NCBI RefSeq assembly: GCF_022489025.1
Contig: NZ_JAKVTG010000013.1
Location: forward strand, 32,771-96,770
Direction of reading: 5' to 3'
Origin: Planococcus halocryophilus
GTDB lineage: Bacteria > Bacillota > Bacilli > Bacillales_A > Planococcaceae
Length of the DNA stretch: 64,000 nucleotides
The notes under the pieces are model-generated. The model was not told the origin of the DNA, did no database searches, and was given only the letters and a program-made list of their open reading frames with translations. A program made the translations under genes and the position numbers. Shown piece after piece: positions 1 to 9,273 of this stretch (its first letter is position 1; every line of letters begins with the position of its first letter).

Positions 1-740
1 ACTACTTTTAAAACTTCCAGGCCAACACTTGCTTGAACTTCATTCATTTTGGCGTTCAACCCAGACAATGCCACTTCTTCAGCGTTAACGATGCCGAAAT
101 TTCGCAACAAGTCTAAACGTTTGTCGAGCGCCGCGTCATGATAAGTTAGCGCGCCACCTTCAACCGTATTAAACAATTTCGTCGCATGAAAACTAAACAT
201 TGTCATATCTCCAAAGCTACTAATAGGAACACCCTTCACTTTTGCACCAAAAGCATGAGCGCCATCATAAATGACTTTGAGATGATATTTGTCTGCAATT
301 GCCTGTATTTTTTCAACATCACACGGATTGCCAAACACATGAACACCTAAAATAGCAGTCGTTTTTTCAGTGATTAATGCCTCAATTTTATCGGCATCAA
401 TATTGAAAGTAACTGGATCTATATCGCAAAACACAGGCGTCAGATTGTTCCAATCTAGCGCTTGAACAGTTGCCGGAAATGTAAATGGCGTAGTAATCAC
501 TTCACCTGTCAGTTCTAAAGCCTTTATCCCCAACAATAATGCGAGTGTGCCATTTGAAAACATCGAAATATGATCTACTTCCAGGTAAGCTTTGAGTTTT
601 TCACTCAATTCGTCATGTTGTGCACCAAAGTTTGTTAATTGTTGACTGTCCCATACCGTTTTCATTCTTTCCGTAACTGCATCAATATTCGGTAATAACG
701 GTCTAGTTACATAAATTGGATGTTCAAAAGCATTCGCCAT
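1..740 (-). CDS. DegT/DnrJ/EryC1/StrS sugar aminotransferase (partial, C-terminus beyond window)
   Basis: Reading leftward from an ATG at 740 gives MANAFEHPIYVTRPLLPNID and about 246 codons before the window edge. Visible family features are SNGTLALLLG near the start of the fold, ITTPFTFPAT, the cofactor-binding stretch VIYDGAHAFG with its Asp, and FSFHATKLFNTVEGG, whose Lys is the expected PLP Schiff-base residue. The family transaminates keto-sugar nucleotides or acts in related PLP chemistry. A GGGAGG ribosome binding site lies just upstream of the ATG. It sits head-to-tail with the flippase gene to its right, so it is probably part of the same polysaccharide locus, making an amino sugar. 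The exact sugar substrate cannot be told, and the C-terminal third is not in the window. Confidence 0.85.
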   Translation of the reverse strand, partial: MANAFEHPIYVTRPLLPNIDAVTERMKTVWDSQQLTNFGAQHDELSEKLKAYLEVDHISMFSNGTLALLLGIKALELTGEVITTPFTFPATVQALDWNNLTPVFCDIDPVTFNIDADKIEALITEKTTAILGVHVFGNPCDVEKIQAIADKYHLKVIYDGAHAFGAKVKGVPISSFGDMTMFSFHATKLFNTVEGGALTYHDAALDKRLDLLRNFGIVNAEEVALSGLNAKMNEVQASVGLEVLKV

Positions 741-777
741 TCTATTCCCTCCCATAATAAGCATCTTTTTAAGTGAT

Positions 778-2256
778 TCAGCTCACCTTAACGGATTTTA
801 TCTTTTTTATTACAGGCACCAATAAATCGTAGACGGTATCAAACTCCTGAATTTTTAAAAGTTTTGAAATTGCGATATAAAGAATTGCGCCAATTCCAAT
901 CTGCAAAACTAGCATCAGAAGTTCCGGTAGTGGTAGGAGTTTGCCGATACCATAAACAACTGCTCCCATTCCTAATGAAATTGTATAAATCGGTAAGAGA
1001 TCTCGAACCTGTTCTTTGACACCATAAGATATTTCGCGACCTGAAAAATAGATGTTGATAAACAATGATAAATGCGAATCTAAAACCATGGTTGCTACTA
1101 ATATGGTAATGCTCCAATCCATCCAGATAACAAGAACAATAAGTATCGTAGGAATGATTGTTTTGATGATTTCTAAGTAAAGAAACAAATCCGATCGCCC
1201 TTTGACTTGTAAAATGTTTAAATTTAAAGCATGAATTGGATACAACATGCTAGCGAGGCATAAAAGTTGAAAATATGGCACCATTCGCATCCACTTTTCA
1301 CCGAAAATTAAGTAAATCAACGGATCTGCCACTGCCGCTAATCCAACCATGAGTGGGAAAATTAAAAAACCCGAAAGTTTAATAACCTTTTTGAAACTTT
1401 GTTTTAAGCGCTCTTCTTGATCTTGAATTCCGCTTAACACTGGATAAGTCACCCTCTGAATTGTCGCTGTCAATGATTGCGTCGCTACATCACTGAATTT
1501 AGATGCATTTGTAAAATATCCAAGAGTTCCAGCCGAATATTGCTTCCCAATAATTAAGAAGTAAACATTGTTATAAGCTGTATCAATCAACCCCGACACA
1601 AGTAGCTTCCAGCCAAATCCAAATAAGCGCTTGAACGAGATAACACTAAAAGTAAGTGAAGGTAGCCATCTTCTATAAAAAACGAGTAATAATGCCTGGA
1701 TTAGATTCATACCTAACATGCGAATCACAAGGCTCCATACACCAAACCCTGAGATGGCCATTGCAACTGCAACAACTCCAGACAAAATACTCGCTGCCAT
1801 GTTGACTTTTGCTTGCACTTTAAAATTCACTTCTTTAGTAAACATCGCTCTAGGTATAATGGAAAATGCGTTAATAATAACTCCCAGTGTTAGCACTCGG
1901 ATTATAGACATCAACTTTACTTGATCAAAGAAATTACTGATTAGCGGTGCTGATAAAAATAGCACACCATAAATAAAAATCGAAACCGCCAAGTTAAAAT
2001 AGAAAACCGTCGAATAATCGGTTTGATCAGCTTTTTGATCTCGGATTAATGCTTGTGTAAATCCACTGTCGACGAGAGAGTTTGAAAGTGCAACAAACAC
2101 TAAAATCATTCCAATTAACCCAAAATCCTCAGGTGCCAATAATCGCGCAAGAATAATCTGGATAATAAACTGAATGCCTTGATTGCCCAACATGTCTCCG
2201 AAGCTCCACAGCAGTCCACTGATTGTTTTTTTCTTCAATGATTTTTCCTGTTTCAT
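778..2256 (-). CDS. Polysaccharide flippase (Wzx/TuaB-like, MOP superfamily)
   Basis: A protein of about 490 residues with a dozen or more hydrophobic segments. Its N-terminus (KKKTISGLLWSFGDMLGNQG, then ILARLLAPEDFGLIGMI) is typical of polysaccharide transporters that flip lipid-linked repeat units across the membrane. An in-frame ATG exists eight codons further upstream, but only the ATG at 2256 has a good site: AGGAG seven bases before it. The earlier start has no Shine-Dalgarno sequence, so 2256 is chosen. It is followed after 37 bases by the DegT aminotransferase gene on the same strand, which suggests cotranscription. Families of this size in Bacilli include TuaB and related exporters; the polymer carried is unknown. 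Confidence 0.88.
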   Translation of the reverse strand: MKQEKSLKKKTISGLLWSFGDMLGNQGIQFIIQIILARLLAPEDFGLIGMILVFVALSNSLVDSGFTQALIRDQKADQTDYSTVFYFNLAVSIFIYGVLFLSAPLISNFFDQVKLMSIIRVLTLGVIINAFSIIPRAMFTKEVNFKVQAKVNMAASILSGVVAVAMAISGFGVWSLVIRMLGMNLIQALLLVFYRRWLPSLTFSVISFKRLFGFGWKLLVSGLIDTAYNNVYFLIIGKQYSAGTLGYFTNASKFSDVATQSLTATIQRVTYPVLSGIQDQEERLKQSFKKVIKLSGFLIFPLMVGLAAVADPLIYLIFGEKWMRMVPYFQLLCLASMLYPIHALNLNILQVKGRSDLFLYLEIIKTIIPTILIVLVIWMDWSITILVATMVLDSHLSLFINIYFSGREISYGVKEQVRDLLPIYTISLGMGAVVYGIGKLLPLPELLMLVLQIGIGAILYIAISKLLKIQEFDTVYDLLVPVIKKIKSVKVS

Positions 2257-2659
2257 AGACCTGCTCCTATCTCTATCCATTAAAAACTGATTATTCAGAA
2301 GTCTTAAGACACTGAATATATACCTACTAAAATAGGTATATCAAATCTAATTATTGAATCAATTGAGTTGACTTTACTGAAAAAACACTACTTTATGCTT
2401 AATTATCGTACTTTCTTTTTATTCTAACACATTACATGTCTTAAAAAACAGATAATTTAGATTATTTTTATTTTTTATTTTGCAAATTATTCCACTATTT
2501 CATATTTTCCGAATAATTTATTGGATATTAAGAATAGTCTTTAAGCAAGATTCTTCAATTAATTGTTATATACTTACTGTTTTCTGAAAATATCTTCTAA
2601 TAGATTTTTCTTTAATACTTGCAGACCAATTTAACTACTTCACACTTTTAGGAAAAACA
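2257..2659. other. AT-rich intergenic region before the flippase gene
   Basis: About 400 bases, very AT-rich, with no convincing ORF. It must carry the promoter for the flippase operon, which is read leftward, because a terminator for the glycosyltransferase gene lies at its right end. No palindromic operator or riboswitch was recognised. Confidence 0.5.
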
Positions 2660-2709
2660 AAAAAGCAGTTTCCAGTAGCAGGCGTTGCCTGTTACAAAAA
2701 CTACTTTTT
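2660..2709 (-). terminator. Rho-independent terminator of the GT2 gene
   Basis: Inner stem GTAGCAGGC/GCCTGTTAC (2675-2683 with 2687-2695, loop GTT) extended by an outer A-rich/T-rich stem. On the minus strand it ends in a U-rich run, and it lies about 30 bases past the stop codon of the glycosyltransferase at 2738. Confidence 0.8.
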
Positions 2710-2737
2710 CTTAATTAATGGGGTAATAAGGGTGGTT

Positions 2738-3649
2738 TTAAATAGTAATTCGTTTAAAGATTCGTTTATAAAATTCAGGTTTCACATAGAACTCTCGGTA
2801 ACCCTTTTTCAACGTTTCTCTAATTTTCAATTGCTTAAGCAAAAGATAGAAGCGGTTCCGTTTTTTTGTGCGGCTAATGACGTAATCATACTTAAAATTA
2901 GTATAGACGTTTACTTCATCGAGCAAATCCGCGACATCTTGAAGGTGCTTTTGCTTTGCAGAAATATCATTGAGGTGCATGTCTGTCCAGGACCCTTTCA
3001 CTTCCACTCGATACGCAGCCATATCCCTGTCCATGTAATAAACCGTTCCTCTTAATGCCCCTAATATGACCAGAGGATAGTCTCCAATTGTCGCATTCAA
3101 GTAAAAATCGGACATCTCAGGAATTTTTTCACGGGAATACATAATCGAGTTAGTAGCGAATAGTTCCCCTCCCCCTTCTATTACTTCTTCTACAGAAAAG
3201 ACTTTGTTCCTATTGCTAGGTCGGACAGTAGCAACTCTTTTTTTAGTGACTGCAGATACCTTTTCTGCAGCATGCACACACATGCTGCATTCAGGATGCG
3301 CTTCCATATAATCCACTTGCTTCTGCAACTTCTCCGGATCCGTCCAATAATCATCGCCTTCACAAACCGCCGTGTACTTTCCTAATGAACGATCACTATT
3401 ATACACTTCAAAAGGGATATCTTGTGAATACTGATTTTCTGTTTGGTAGATGGGTTTAACGATATCCGGATACTTCTGTTCATAACTTCTAATGATGTCA
3501 GCTGTTCGGTCAGTAGATGCGTCGTCATGAATTAAAATTTCATAAGCGAAATCTGTTTTTTGCATTAACATGCTTTCTAATGCCTCCGCTATAAAATCTT
3601 CATGGTTATAAGCATTACACTCGATACTCACCATTATCCGGTTTCCCAT
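2738..3649 (-). CDS. Glycosyltransferase family 2
   Basis: A 303-residue GT-A glycosyltransferase. It opens with MVSIECNAYNHEDFIAEALE, the nucleotide-sugar binding edge of GT2 enzymes, followed by EILIHDDASTDRTADII (the DDxSxD element) and CEGDDYWTDPEKLQKQ, which carries the metal-binding acidic motif and the ED/DxW-like region. No membrane segment is seen, so it should work at the cytoplasmic face on a lipid-linked acceptor. GAGGAG lies ten bases before the ATG. The gene stands alone with its own terminator, between the flippase and a beta-helix protein. Donor and acceptor are unknown. Confidence 0.88.
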   Translation of the reverse strand: MGNRIMVSIECNAYNHEDFIAEALESMLMQKTDFAYEILIHDDASTDRTADIIRSYEQKYPDIVKPIYQTENQYSQDIPFEVYNSDRSLGKYTAVCEGDDYWTDPEKLQKQVDYMEAHPECSMCVHAAEKVSAVTKKRVATVRPSNRNKVFSVEEVIEGGGELFATNSIMYSREKIPEMSDFYLNATIGDYPLVILGALRGTVYYMDRDMAAYRVEVKGSWTDMHLNDISAKQKHLQDVADLLDEVNVYTNFKYDYVISRTKKRNRFYLLLKQLKIRETLKKGYREFYVKPEFYKRIFKRITI

Positions 3650-3847
3650 AAATTAAAGGCTCCTCTACAGTTAAATAAGTTTTCTTAAACATTTTAATGA
3701 ATTAGTCCGCAATTAACCTGTCAGATTCAGCTAATTCAATGGTTGATGAATTTCTATACATATCGTATCTTAGCACAGAATACTAGTATAAAAAGAGTAT
3801 TCAGATAAATTAATCGAAAAATTTACATATGTTCAAATTTTTCCCTG

Positions 3848-4972
3848 CTATTCATCCGTTACAAAAAAATTTTCCCGCTGATATGTTACTCTCAACTCTT
3901 CATCGCGAAGAATGAGATTACCTTTCTCGATTGTATTGCCTTGAACTATATGCCCAGTTCCAATATTAATATAAATCCCCCGTTCTGAGTTTTCACGAGG
4001 ACTAATAGCCAAATTATTAAGTATGCTAATATTGTGGCTCGGCGTCATTAAATTCTTTCCTCCATCACCTGGTCTAATCGCAATATTATATTCATTGTTG
4101 TAAACCACATTTCCTTTAATGACATTGGATTCCGCTCCATTTTTAACATCAATACCATAATAAAAACCACTGACCATATTTTTTTCAATCTTGCTTTCTT
4201 TTTCGCTTTCTATTGTAATGCCTTGTTGATCTGTGTAGCCTGGACGATCTTCAGTAACTACGCACCCTTTTACCAGATTATGTTTTCCTTTTCCAAACAA
4301 AGAAAGATGGCCATCACCTGAATTTCGAATTACACAAGATTCTATTGTATTGTAATCTGATGCAAAATTGATAATACCCGAACCATAATTGGATTCACTT
4401 ATTACATTTCGAATGACATTGTTATGAGCATGATGCAAGTGGATACCTTGTGAATAATTTTTTGTATAAACATTTTCAATCGAACTTTCACGACTGTTTT
4501 GTAGTAAAATAGCAATATTTGAAATCAAGGTGCCTTCTTCAGGCAATTTATCCCCCATCAAAAAACCACCTTTTAGATGGACATCCGCCGTTGCCATTAT
4601 CCAAAACACTCCATATTCTCCCGCTGATTCAGTCTGAAAAATTGCTTGTTCCATTATAATGGTAATTGGCTTAGAAATTTTCAAAGCAAAATAACTGTCT
4701 CCATATCCAGTACTAGCCTTTAAATCAGGGTTTTTAGTCAATTTATAAATTCCCGGCGGAATATGCAATTCCCCACCTATTGGAGTTTCATCAATCGCTT
4801 GTTGAATTGCTTGAGTATCATCCATCACGCCATCACCTTCTGCTCCAAATTGTGTAGTTACATCACTTTTCTCTTTTGCTAGAAAATAAGTCGGCGCCAT
4901 AATTACAGTGGCAATCAAACCACAAATCCCTATTACACTAAGAAGCAAGCGAGTGATTTTTTTATGGTTCAT
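3848..4972 (-). CDS. Membrane-anchored right-handed beta-helix protein (pectate-lyase-3-like), copy 1
   Basis: A 374-residue protein with an N-terminal hydrophobic segment (about residues 9-31) that acts as a signal anchor. It is followed by FGAEGDGVMDDTQAIQQAID and ELHIPPGIYKL, the start of the Pectate_lyase_3 fold. The rest shows short recurring NVI, NNY and SSIEN elements typical of right-handed parallel beta-helices of the NosD/CASH type. Such proteins bind or cleave polysaccharides outside the membrane. It is a close paralog of the protein at 7590-8717 (shared stretches include SGDGHLSL and EDRPGY.DQQGIT). AAGGAG precedes the ATG. Catalytic residues could not be assigned, so it may be a lyase, epimerase or binding protein. 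Confidence 0.8.
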   Translation of the reverse strand: MNHKKITRLLLSVIGICGLIATVIMAPTYFLAKEKSDVTTQFGAEGDGVMDDTQAIQQAIDETPIGGELHIPPGIYKLTKNPDLKASTGYGDSYFALKISKPITIIMEQAIFQTESAGEYGVFWIMATADVHLKGGFLMGDKLPEEGTLISNIAILLQNSRESSIENVYTKNYSQGIHLHHAHNNVIRNVISESNYGSGIINFASDYNTIESCVIRNSGDGHLSLFGKGKHNLVKGCVVTEDRPGYTDQQGITIESEKESKIEKNMVSGFYYGIDVKNGAESNVIKGNVVYNNEYNIAIRPGDGGKNLMTPSHNISILNNLAISPRENSERGIYINIGTGHIVQGNTIEKGNLILRDEELRVTYQRENFFVTDE

Positions 4973-5327
4973 AAACAGCTCTCCTTCAACTTAACCACTA
5001 TATCGTAGAATAATAGTATAAAGCATACTTAATTATAGTATAAGTCAAATTCTCTAACAAAGCACATTTTTCTGAATATTTTTTATATAAATATAGCCAT
5101 TTACTTCGTTACTCTAACCTATAGCCTATATTTTTTTTATAAACAGGACTAAAGAAATATTTTACCCCCTCGCATTCCTTTAAAATGTTCGCTATAATCA
5201 ATTAACAAGATGTTTTTTGAAAATTTAGTCATATTAATGGGATTACGAATTACTTTTAGATGAACTCTTAGAGAAAAGGGAACTTAAAAATTCTCATAAA
5301 AATTATAAGGAAATGAGGTTTTACTTT
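4973..5327. other. Divergent promoter region, no gene
   Basis: About 355 AT-rich bases separating the leftward beta-helix gene from the rightward FemAB-like gene. Promoters for both must lie here. No operator palindrome, riboswitch or short ORF with a ribosome binding site was recognised. Confidence 0.5.
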
Positions 5328-6317
5328 ATGAGAGACTTATTTTTCGTGAAAGATTATGTCGAACTTTACGAAAAAATCGAAGGAGGAAATTGTGAAGTTT
5401 TTGAATTCGAACATCCAATAGGTACGGTTTATCACCAGTTTATCAAAAGAGAAATTCCAATTCCTGTGGAAGACGGACCATACTATGATTTGCTCACACC
5501 ATACGGTTATGGAGGCCCAGTTATTACCGATTTAAAAGATAAGACACGTAAAGATGAGTTAGTTACTCTTTTCTGCCAAGCCTTTCAAGATTATAGCTTA
5601 GAACATAATATCGTCAGTGAATTTGTTCGCTTTCACCCGCTTGTAGAAAACGCTCAAGATTTTGATTCTTGCTATAACGTTCTTTTTAGACGTCATACTA
5701 CAGGAATTACTTTGAAAGGTTTTGAAGATCCAATACAAGAAGAATTTTCGGGCTCGACCCGCAAGAGAATTCGTAAAGCATTAAGAGATGGTGTGACTTA
5801 TCGAATCACAAAAAATCCATCTAACCTAGACCAGTTTCAGGAAATCTACCTCACAACAATGAAACGGGTAGGTGCTGAAGACTTTTACTTATTTGACGAT
5901 GAATACTTCTCAAAAATGATTGAAAATTTAGGCGAAAAAATAATCTTAGTTGAAGCTATCTACGATTCAAAAGTGATTGGTGCAGAACTTCATTTCCACA
6001 CAGGTCCATATGTACATACTCACCTATCAGGCACTATCGACGGTGACATCAATCACTTGTCGCCTGTTTATGTCATGACCTACGCCATTGTATTATGGGC
6101 CCAAGAACATGGAGTTGAATACATTCACTCAGGAGGCGGCGTGAACCCGGGTCCTGATGACTCGCTGTATTTATTCAAAAAGAGATTTGGCAAAAATACT
6201 GAATTCGACTATTATGTCGGCAACAAAGTCTGGAATGAAGAAATTTATGACAAATTAAATGAGGCCGCTAACGTTAGTTCAGATAGCGGACTATTCCCAG
6301 CTTATCGCTGGCCATAG
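5328..6317 (+). CDS. FemAB/GNAT-like acyltransferase (Acetyltransf_6 type), paralog 1
   Basis: About 329 residues without membrane segments. Features shared with the paralogs at 9935 and 20642 are TPYGYGGP near residue 57, SEFVRFHP near residue 95, the double-GNAT core, and a C-terminal HSGGG..PDDSLYLFKKRFGK element. These are typical of FemAB-related peptidyl- or acyl-transferases that modify peptidoglycan precursors or surface polysaccharides. An ATG at 5313 is in frame, but GAGG lies nine bases before the ATG at 5328, and both paralogs begin M(R/NE)D(I/L), so 5328 is chosen. It ends in a strong bidirectional terminator shared with galE. The acyl donor (aminoacyl-tRNA or acyl-CoA) is not known. 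Confidence 0.75.
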   Translation: MRDLFFVKDYVELYEKIEGGNCEVFEFEHPIGTVYHQFIKREIPIPVEDGPYYDLLTPYGYGGPVITDLKDKTRKDELVTLFCQAFQDYSLEHNIVSEFVRFHPLVENAQDFDSCYNVLFRRHTTGITLKGFEDPIQEEFSGSTRKRIRKALRDGVTYRITKNPSNLDQFQEIYLTTMKRVGAEDFYLFDDEYFSKMIENLGEKIILVEAIYDSKVIGAELHFHTGPYVHTHLSGTIDGDINHLSPVYVMTYAIVLWAQEHGVEYIHSGGGVNPGPDDSLYLFKKRFGKNTEFDYYVGNKVWNEEIYDKLNEAANVSSDSGLFPAYRWP

Positions 6318-6318
6318 A

Positions 6319-6352
6319 AAAATGGGAAGCAGAAAAATCTGCTTCCCATTTT
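6319..6352. terminator. Bidirectional terminator between FemAB-like gene and galE
   Basis: Perfect 15-bp stem (6319-6333 with 6338-6352) around an AAAA loop, with A-runs on the left and T-runs on the right, so it can terminate the two convergent genes. It abuts the galE stop codon. Confidence 0.92.
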
Positions 6353-7318
6353 TTAATTTGAATGCCATGCCCAAGCACTTGAAATGATATCGTTCAAATT
6401 AAAGGCTGGCTTCCATCCTAATTCTTCACTGATTTTATCAGATGAAGCTACAAGAGCCGCCGGATCTCCCGCACGTTTTGCTGCATAATCAACCACAGCT
6501 TCCTTGCCAGATATTTGCTGACACGTCTCAATAATTTCTTTAACAGAATATCCTGCGCCGTTGCCAAGGTTGTACGTTTTGTTCGCAATTTTGCCACCAG
6601 CCATACCTTCATATGATAAAATATGCGCACGCGCTAAATCAGTCACGTGGATATAATCACGGACGCACGTTCCATCAGCCGTCTCATAATCTGTACCAAA
6701 TACCGAAATTTTGTCGCGTTGTCCAAGAAGATGCTGAAGTACAATAGGAATTAAATGAGATTCCGGATCATGGCTTTCACCAATTTCGCCAGATTCATGT
6801 GCACCTGCTGCGTTAAAATAGCGCAATACAACATATTGAAAATCATGGACATTGGCTAAATCAGCTAAAATTTGCTCAATCATTAGCTTAGAACGACCGT
6901 ATGGATTGATTGGGTTTGTTTTTGTTTTTTCTGTAATCATGTCTGTATCAGGAATGCCATAAGTTGCTGCTGTGGAAGAAAAGATAAAGCGCTTCACACC
7001 ATGCTCAATCATTTTGTCTAACAACACCAAAGTCGCACCAACGTTATTGCGGTAGTACTTTAATGGATTTTCGACTGATTCACCTACTAAGCTGTTCGCT
7101 GCAAAGTGAAATACCGCATCGATATCATGCGTAGTGAAAATGTCATCTAAAATCGCCGGATCCCCTAAATCCCCTTTTACAAAAGCGGCTTTTGGGTCGA
7201 TCAATTGTTCAAAACCAGTCGTCAAGTTATCCAACACGATAACCTCATATGTATTTACTAATTCTTTGACGGTATGACTGCCAATATACCCCGCGCCTCC
7301 ACAAACTAAAATCGCCAT
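6353..7318 (-). CDS. galE: UDP-glucose 4-epimerase
   Basis: A 321-residue extended short-chain dehydrogenase. The N-terminus MAILVCGGAGYIGSHTVKEL carries the GxxGxxG NAD-binding loop, FSSTAATYG supplies the catalytic Ser/Thr region, and NPYGRSKLMIEQ supplies the catalytic YxxxK. The conserved LRYFNAAGAHESG and HVTDLARAH stretches are typical of GalE. It interconverts UDP-glucose and UDP-galactose, feeding surface polysaccharide synthesis together with galU at 12330. AAGGAGG lies ten bases before the ATG. It is transcribed alone, with a shared terminator at the 3' end and repeat array A behind its promoter region. Length is close to the family's usual 330 residues. Confidence 0.95.
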   Translation of the reverse strand: MAILVCGGAGYIGSHTVKELVNTYEVIVLDNLTTGFEQLIDPKAAFVKGDLGDPAILDDIFTTHDIDAVFHFAANSLVGESVENPLKYYRNNVGATLVLLDKMIEHGVKRFIFSSTAATYGIPDTDMITEKTKTNPINPYGRSKLMIEQILADLANVHDFQYVVLRYFNAAGAHESGEIGESHDPESHLIPIVLQHLLGQRDKISVFGTDYETADGTCVRDYIHVTDLARAHILSYEGMAGGKIANKTYNLGNGAGYSVKEIIETCQQISGKEAVVDYAAKRAGDPAALVASSDKISEELGWKPAFNLNDIISSAWAWHSN

Positions 7319-7408
7319 AAAATCTTGACCTCCTTTATTTGAAAAAAGCTCCTATATTTCCAATTGTACCATTTGCAGGTATATTTATTTCATATAAAAA
7401 TGTGTGAG

Positions 7409-7520
7409 CGCACCTTATTTTGTTCCGAGCGCACCTCATCAAGGGTTAACCGCACCTTACCAAGCTAGAACCGCACCTCAAACATACTTTTTCGCATCTC
7501 AACGCACCTAAACCGCACTT
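7409..7520. repeat. Helically phased repeat array A (core CGCACCT, 21-bp period)
   Basis: Copies of CGCACCT start at 7409, 7430, 7451 and 7472 (four exact, 21 bp apart). A variant CGCATCT follows at 7493, an exact copy at 7503, and CGCACTT at 7514; the last two together span another 21 bp. The 14 bases between cores are mostly unrelated apart from a bias to A and C just before the core. The array lies between the terminator of the second beta-helix gene and the galE promoter region, and it codes for nothing recognisable. Confidence 0.9.
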
Positions 7521-7534
7521 GCAATAACAAAACA

Positions 7535-7572
7535 CGTTTTCTAAAAGCCATAAATGGCTCTATTAGAAAACG
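7535..7572 (-). terminator. Terminator of beta-helix gene copy 2
   Basis: Stem CGTTTTCTAA/TTAGAAAACG (7535-7544 with 7563-7572) enclosing a second small stem GCCAT/ATGGC. On the minus strand it follows the stop codon at 7590 and runs into a T-rich stretch. Confidence 0.75.
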
Positions 7573-7589
7573 CGCCTGCTAGTTAATAT

Positions 7590-8717
7590 TTAGTCATCAT
7601 CTTCTTCGACAAAATAGTTTTCGCTTTCATAAATTGCTAAATCTTCATCTGGCATGATTAGGTTGTCGAAATTTAATGTATTGCCAATGACCACATGACC
7701 ACTTCCCGCGCCAACGTAAATTCCATAAGAAGATTTATTGCGCGGATCAACAACCATATTGTTTAAAATCTGTGTATTGTAACTCGGCAGCTTCAGGTTT
7801 TCACCACCATCACCACCACGCACTGCGATATTGTACTCGTTGTTAAATGAAATATTCGATTCTATGACATTTGATTTTGAGTCATTTTTTATGTCGATGC
7901 CATAGTAAAATCCGCTAACTGTGTTGTTTTCGATTACACTTCCTGTTTCGCCTTCTACAGTAATGCCTTGTTGATCCTCATAACCTGGACGATCTTCGGT
8001 AACTAGGCAATTGATAACATGATTATCTTTGCCCCCACCATATAAAGATAAATGACCATCCCCCGAATTTCGTACCACGCATGAGTCAATCAAGTTTTGA
8101 TTTGAATCAAAATTAATGATGCCAGAGCCGTAGTTAAATTCAGACGTTACTTTCCGAACAATGTTTTGATTTGAATGATTTAGATGTACACCTTGGGAAA
8201 AGTTTTTGATATACGTGTTCTCAATCGAACTATCATGTGTGTAAAGAAACAATATACCAATATGGGAAGTTAATGAGCCCTCTTCTGGCAATCGTTCTCC
8301 AATTAAAAACCCGCCTTGCAAATGAACATCTTCTGTTTTATCGACCCAAAATACGCCATATTCATCATCTGTATCTGTTTGAAAAATTGCCTCCTCCATG
8401 AGGATCGTAATTGGCTTCGAGATTTTCAATGCAAAATAACTGTCTCCATATCCCGTAACTGCTTTATGGTCAGGATTTTTACTAAGCTTGTAAACGCCAG
8501 GTGGGATTTCCAATGTACCTCCAGCTGGAGTGTCATCAATGGCCGTTTGAAGTTCTACCGTCTTATCTTCCGCTGCATCGAAACTCGCACTATAGCTTTC
8601 AGGTCCGTTTTGAGCTTCATTGTCCTTCGTCAGTTTTTCTATTACTAGAAATAAATAACTAAAGCCAGCCATGCCTAACAGAACTAAAAAAAGAAACCCA
8701 ATAGTTTTCGTCTTCAC
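7590..8717 (-). CDS. Membrane-anchored right-handed beta-helix protein, copy 2
   Basis: A 375-residue paralog of the protein at 3848. It has a short basic N-terminus, one hydrophobic segment (TIGFLFLVLLGMAGFSYLFL), an acidic linker, then TLEIPPGVYKLSKNPDH and the same series of beta-helix coils, including VVRNSGDGHLSLYGGG and EDRPGYEDQQGIT. The C-terminus is strongly acidic. An in-frame TTG lies eight codons upstream, but GGAGG stands eight bases before the GTG at 8717, so that start is chosen. It is probably exposed outside the membrane and acts on, or binds, the locally made polysaccharide. The paralog pair brackets a FemAB-like gene and galE, suggesting a local duplication. Confidence 0.8.
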   Translation of the reverse strand: MKTKTIGFLFLVLLGMAGFSYLFLVIEKLTKDNEAQNGPESYSASFDAAEDKTVELQTAIDDTPAGGTLEIPPGVYKLSKNPDHKAVTGYGDSYFALKISKPITILMEEAIFQTDTDDEYGVFWVDKTEDVHLQGGFLIGERLPEEGSLTSHIGILFLYTHDSSIENTYIKNFSQGVHLNHSNQNIVRKVTSEFNYGSGIINFDSNQNLIDSCVVRNSGDGHLSLYGGGKDNHVINCLVTEDRPGYEDQQGITVEGETGSVIENNTVSGFYYGIDIKNDSKSNVIESNISFNNEYNIAVRGGDGGENLKLPSYNTQILNNMVVDPRNKSSYGIYVGAGSGHVVIGNTLNFDNLIMPDEDLAIYESENYFVEEDDD

Positions 8718-8841
8718 TAAAGACACCTCCTTTAGTAGCAATTCATTTCATCCTTATCATACAGACAGAGCACCAAAAATAATAGTTTGTTGTCCGATAA
8801 TTCAGAAAATATACTAAAATAGGGTAATAAGTACTAAAAAA

Positions 8842-8878
8842 CACGACATCCATTAGACCTGCTCTGATGGATGTCGTG
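8842..8878 (-). terminator. Terminator overlapping the end of the small membrane protein gene
   Basis: A 12-bp perfect stem CACGACATCCAT/ATGGATGTCGTG (8842-8853 with 8867-8878), followed on the minus strand by six T. The right arm lies inside the last codons of the gene ending at 8853, so the stop codon sits in the hairpin. Confidence 0.85.
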
Positions 8879-9086
8879 CGGTATTTCCTTTATGTGGTTG
8901 TTGCTGATCAGTCGATTCATTGTGCACCATTACAGTTGTTTCTGATTCGGACTCGTTGTCTTTGCTGCGTGCCAACAATTCTTCACGATGACTGTAAGTT
9001 GCTTCTTCACGCTTAGAGCTTGCTTTGCCCAATGAGAAAATAACAGCCATTCCAAACACAAAACCGCCTGTTATTAAAGCCCACAT
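8853..9086 (-). CDS. Small membrane protein with charged tail, function unknown
   Basis: Seventy-seven residues: one N-terminal membrane segment (MWALITGGFVFGMAVIFSLG) and a long polar tail rich in Glu, Ser, Gln and His. A GTG three codons upstream would give MEYMWAL, but the ATG at 9086 has AGGTGG five bases before it and is preferred. I do not recognise a named family; similar one-helix proteins of unknown role are common in Bacillales. It has its own terminator and no evident operon partner. Confidence 0.6.
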   Translation of the reverse strand: MWALITGGFVFGMAVIFSLGKASSKREEATYSHREELLARSKDNESESETTVMVHNESTDQQQPHKGNTARHPSEQV

Positions 9087-9273
9087 ATACTCCACCTCTT
9101 TTTAAGTAAACCAGTTGCTGTCATGATTGCACTTCTCCTTACAATTGCCATTATTCTTTCTGATTTAATCCATTTTACGCTTAATCCAGACCAAATACTA
9201 GATTCATATGTACCAGTAATACGGAATAACATAAACCTTTCAGCTTAAATTCAAACTATTTTTTGTCAATATT

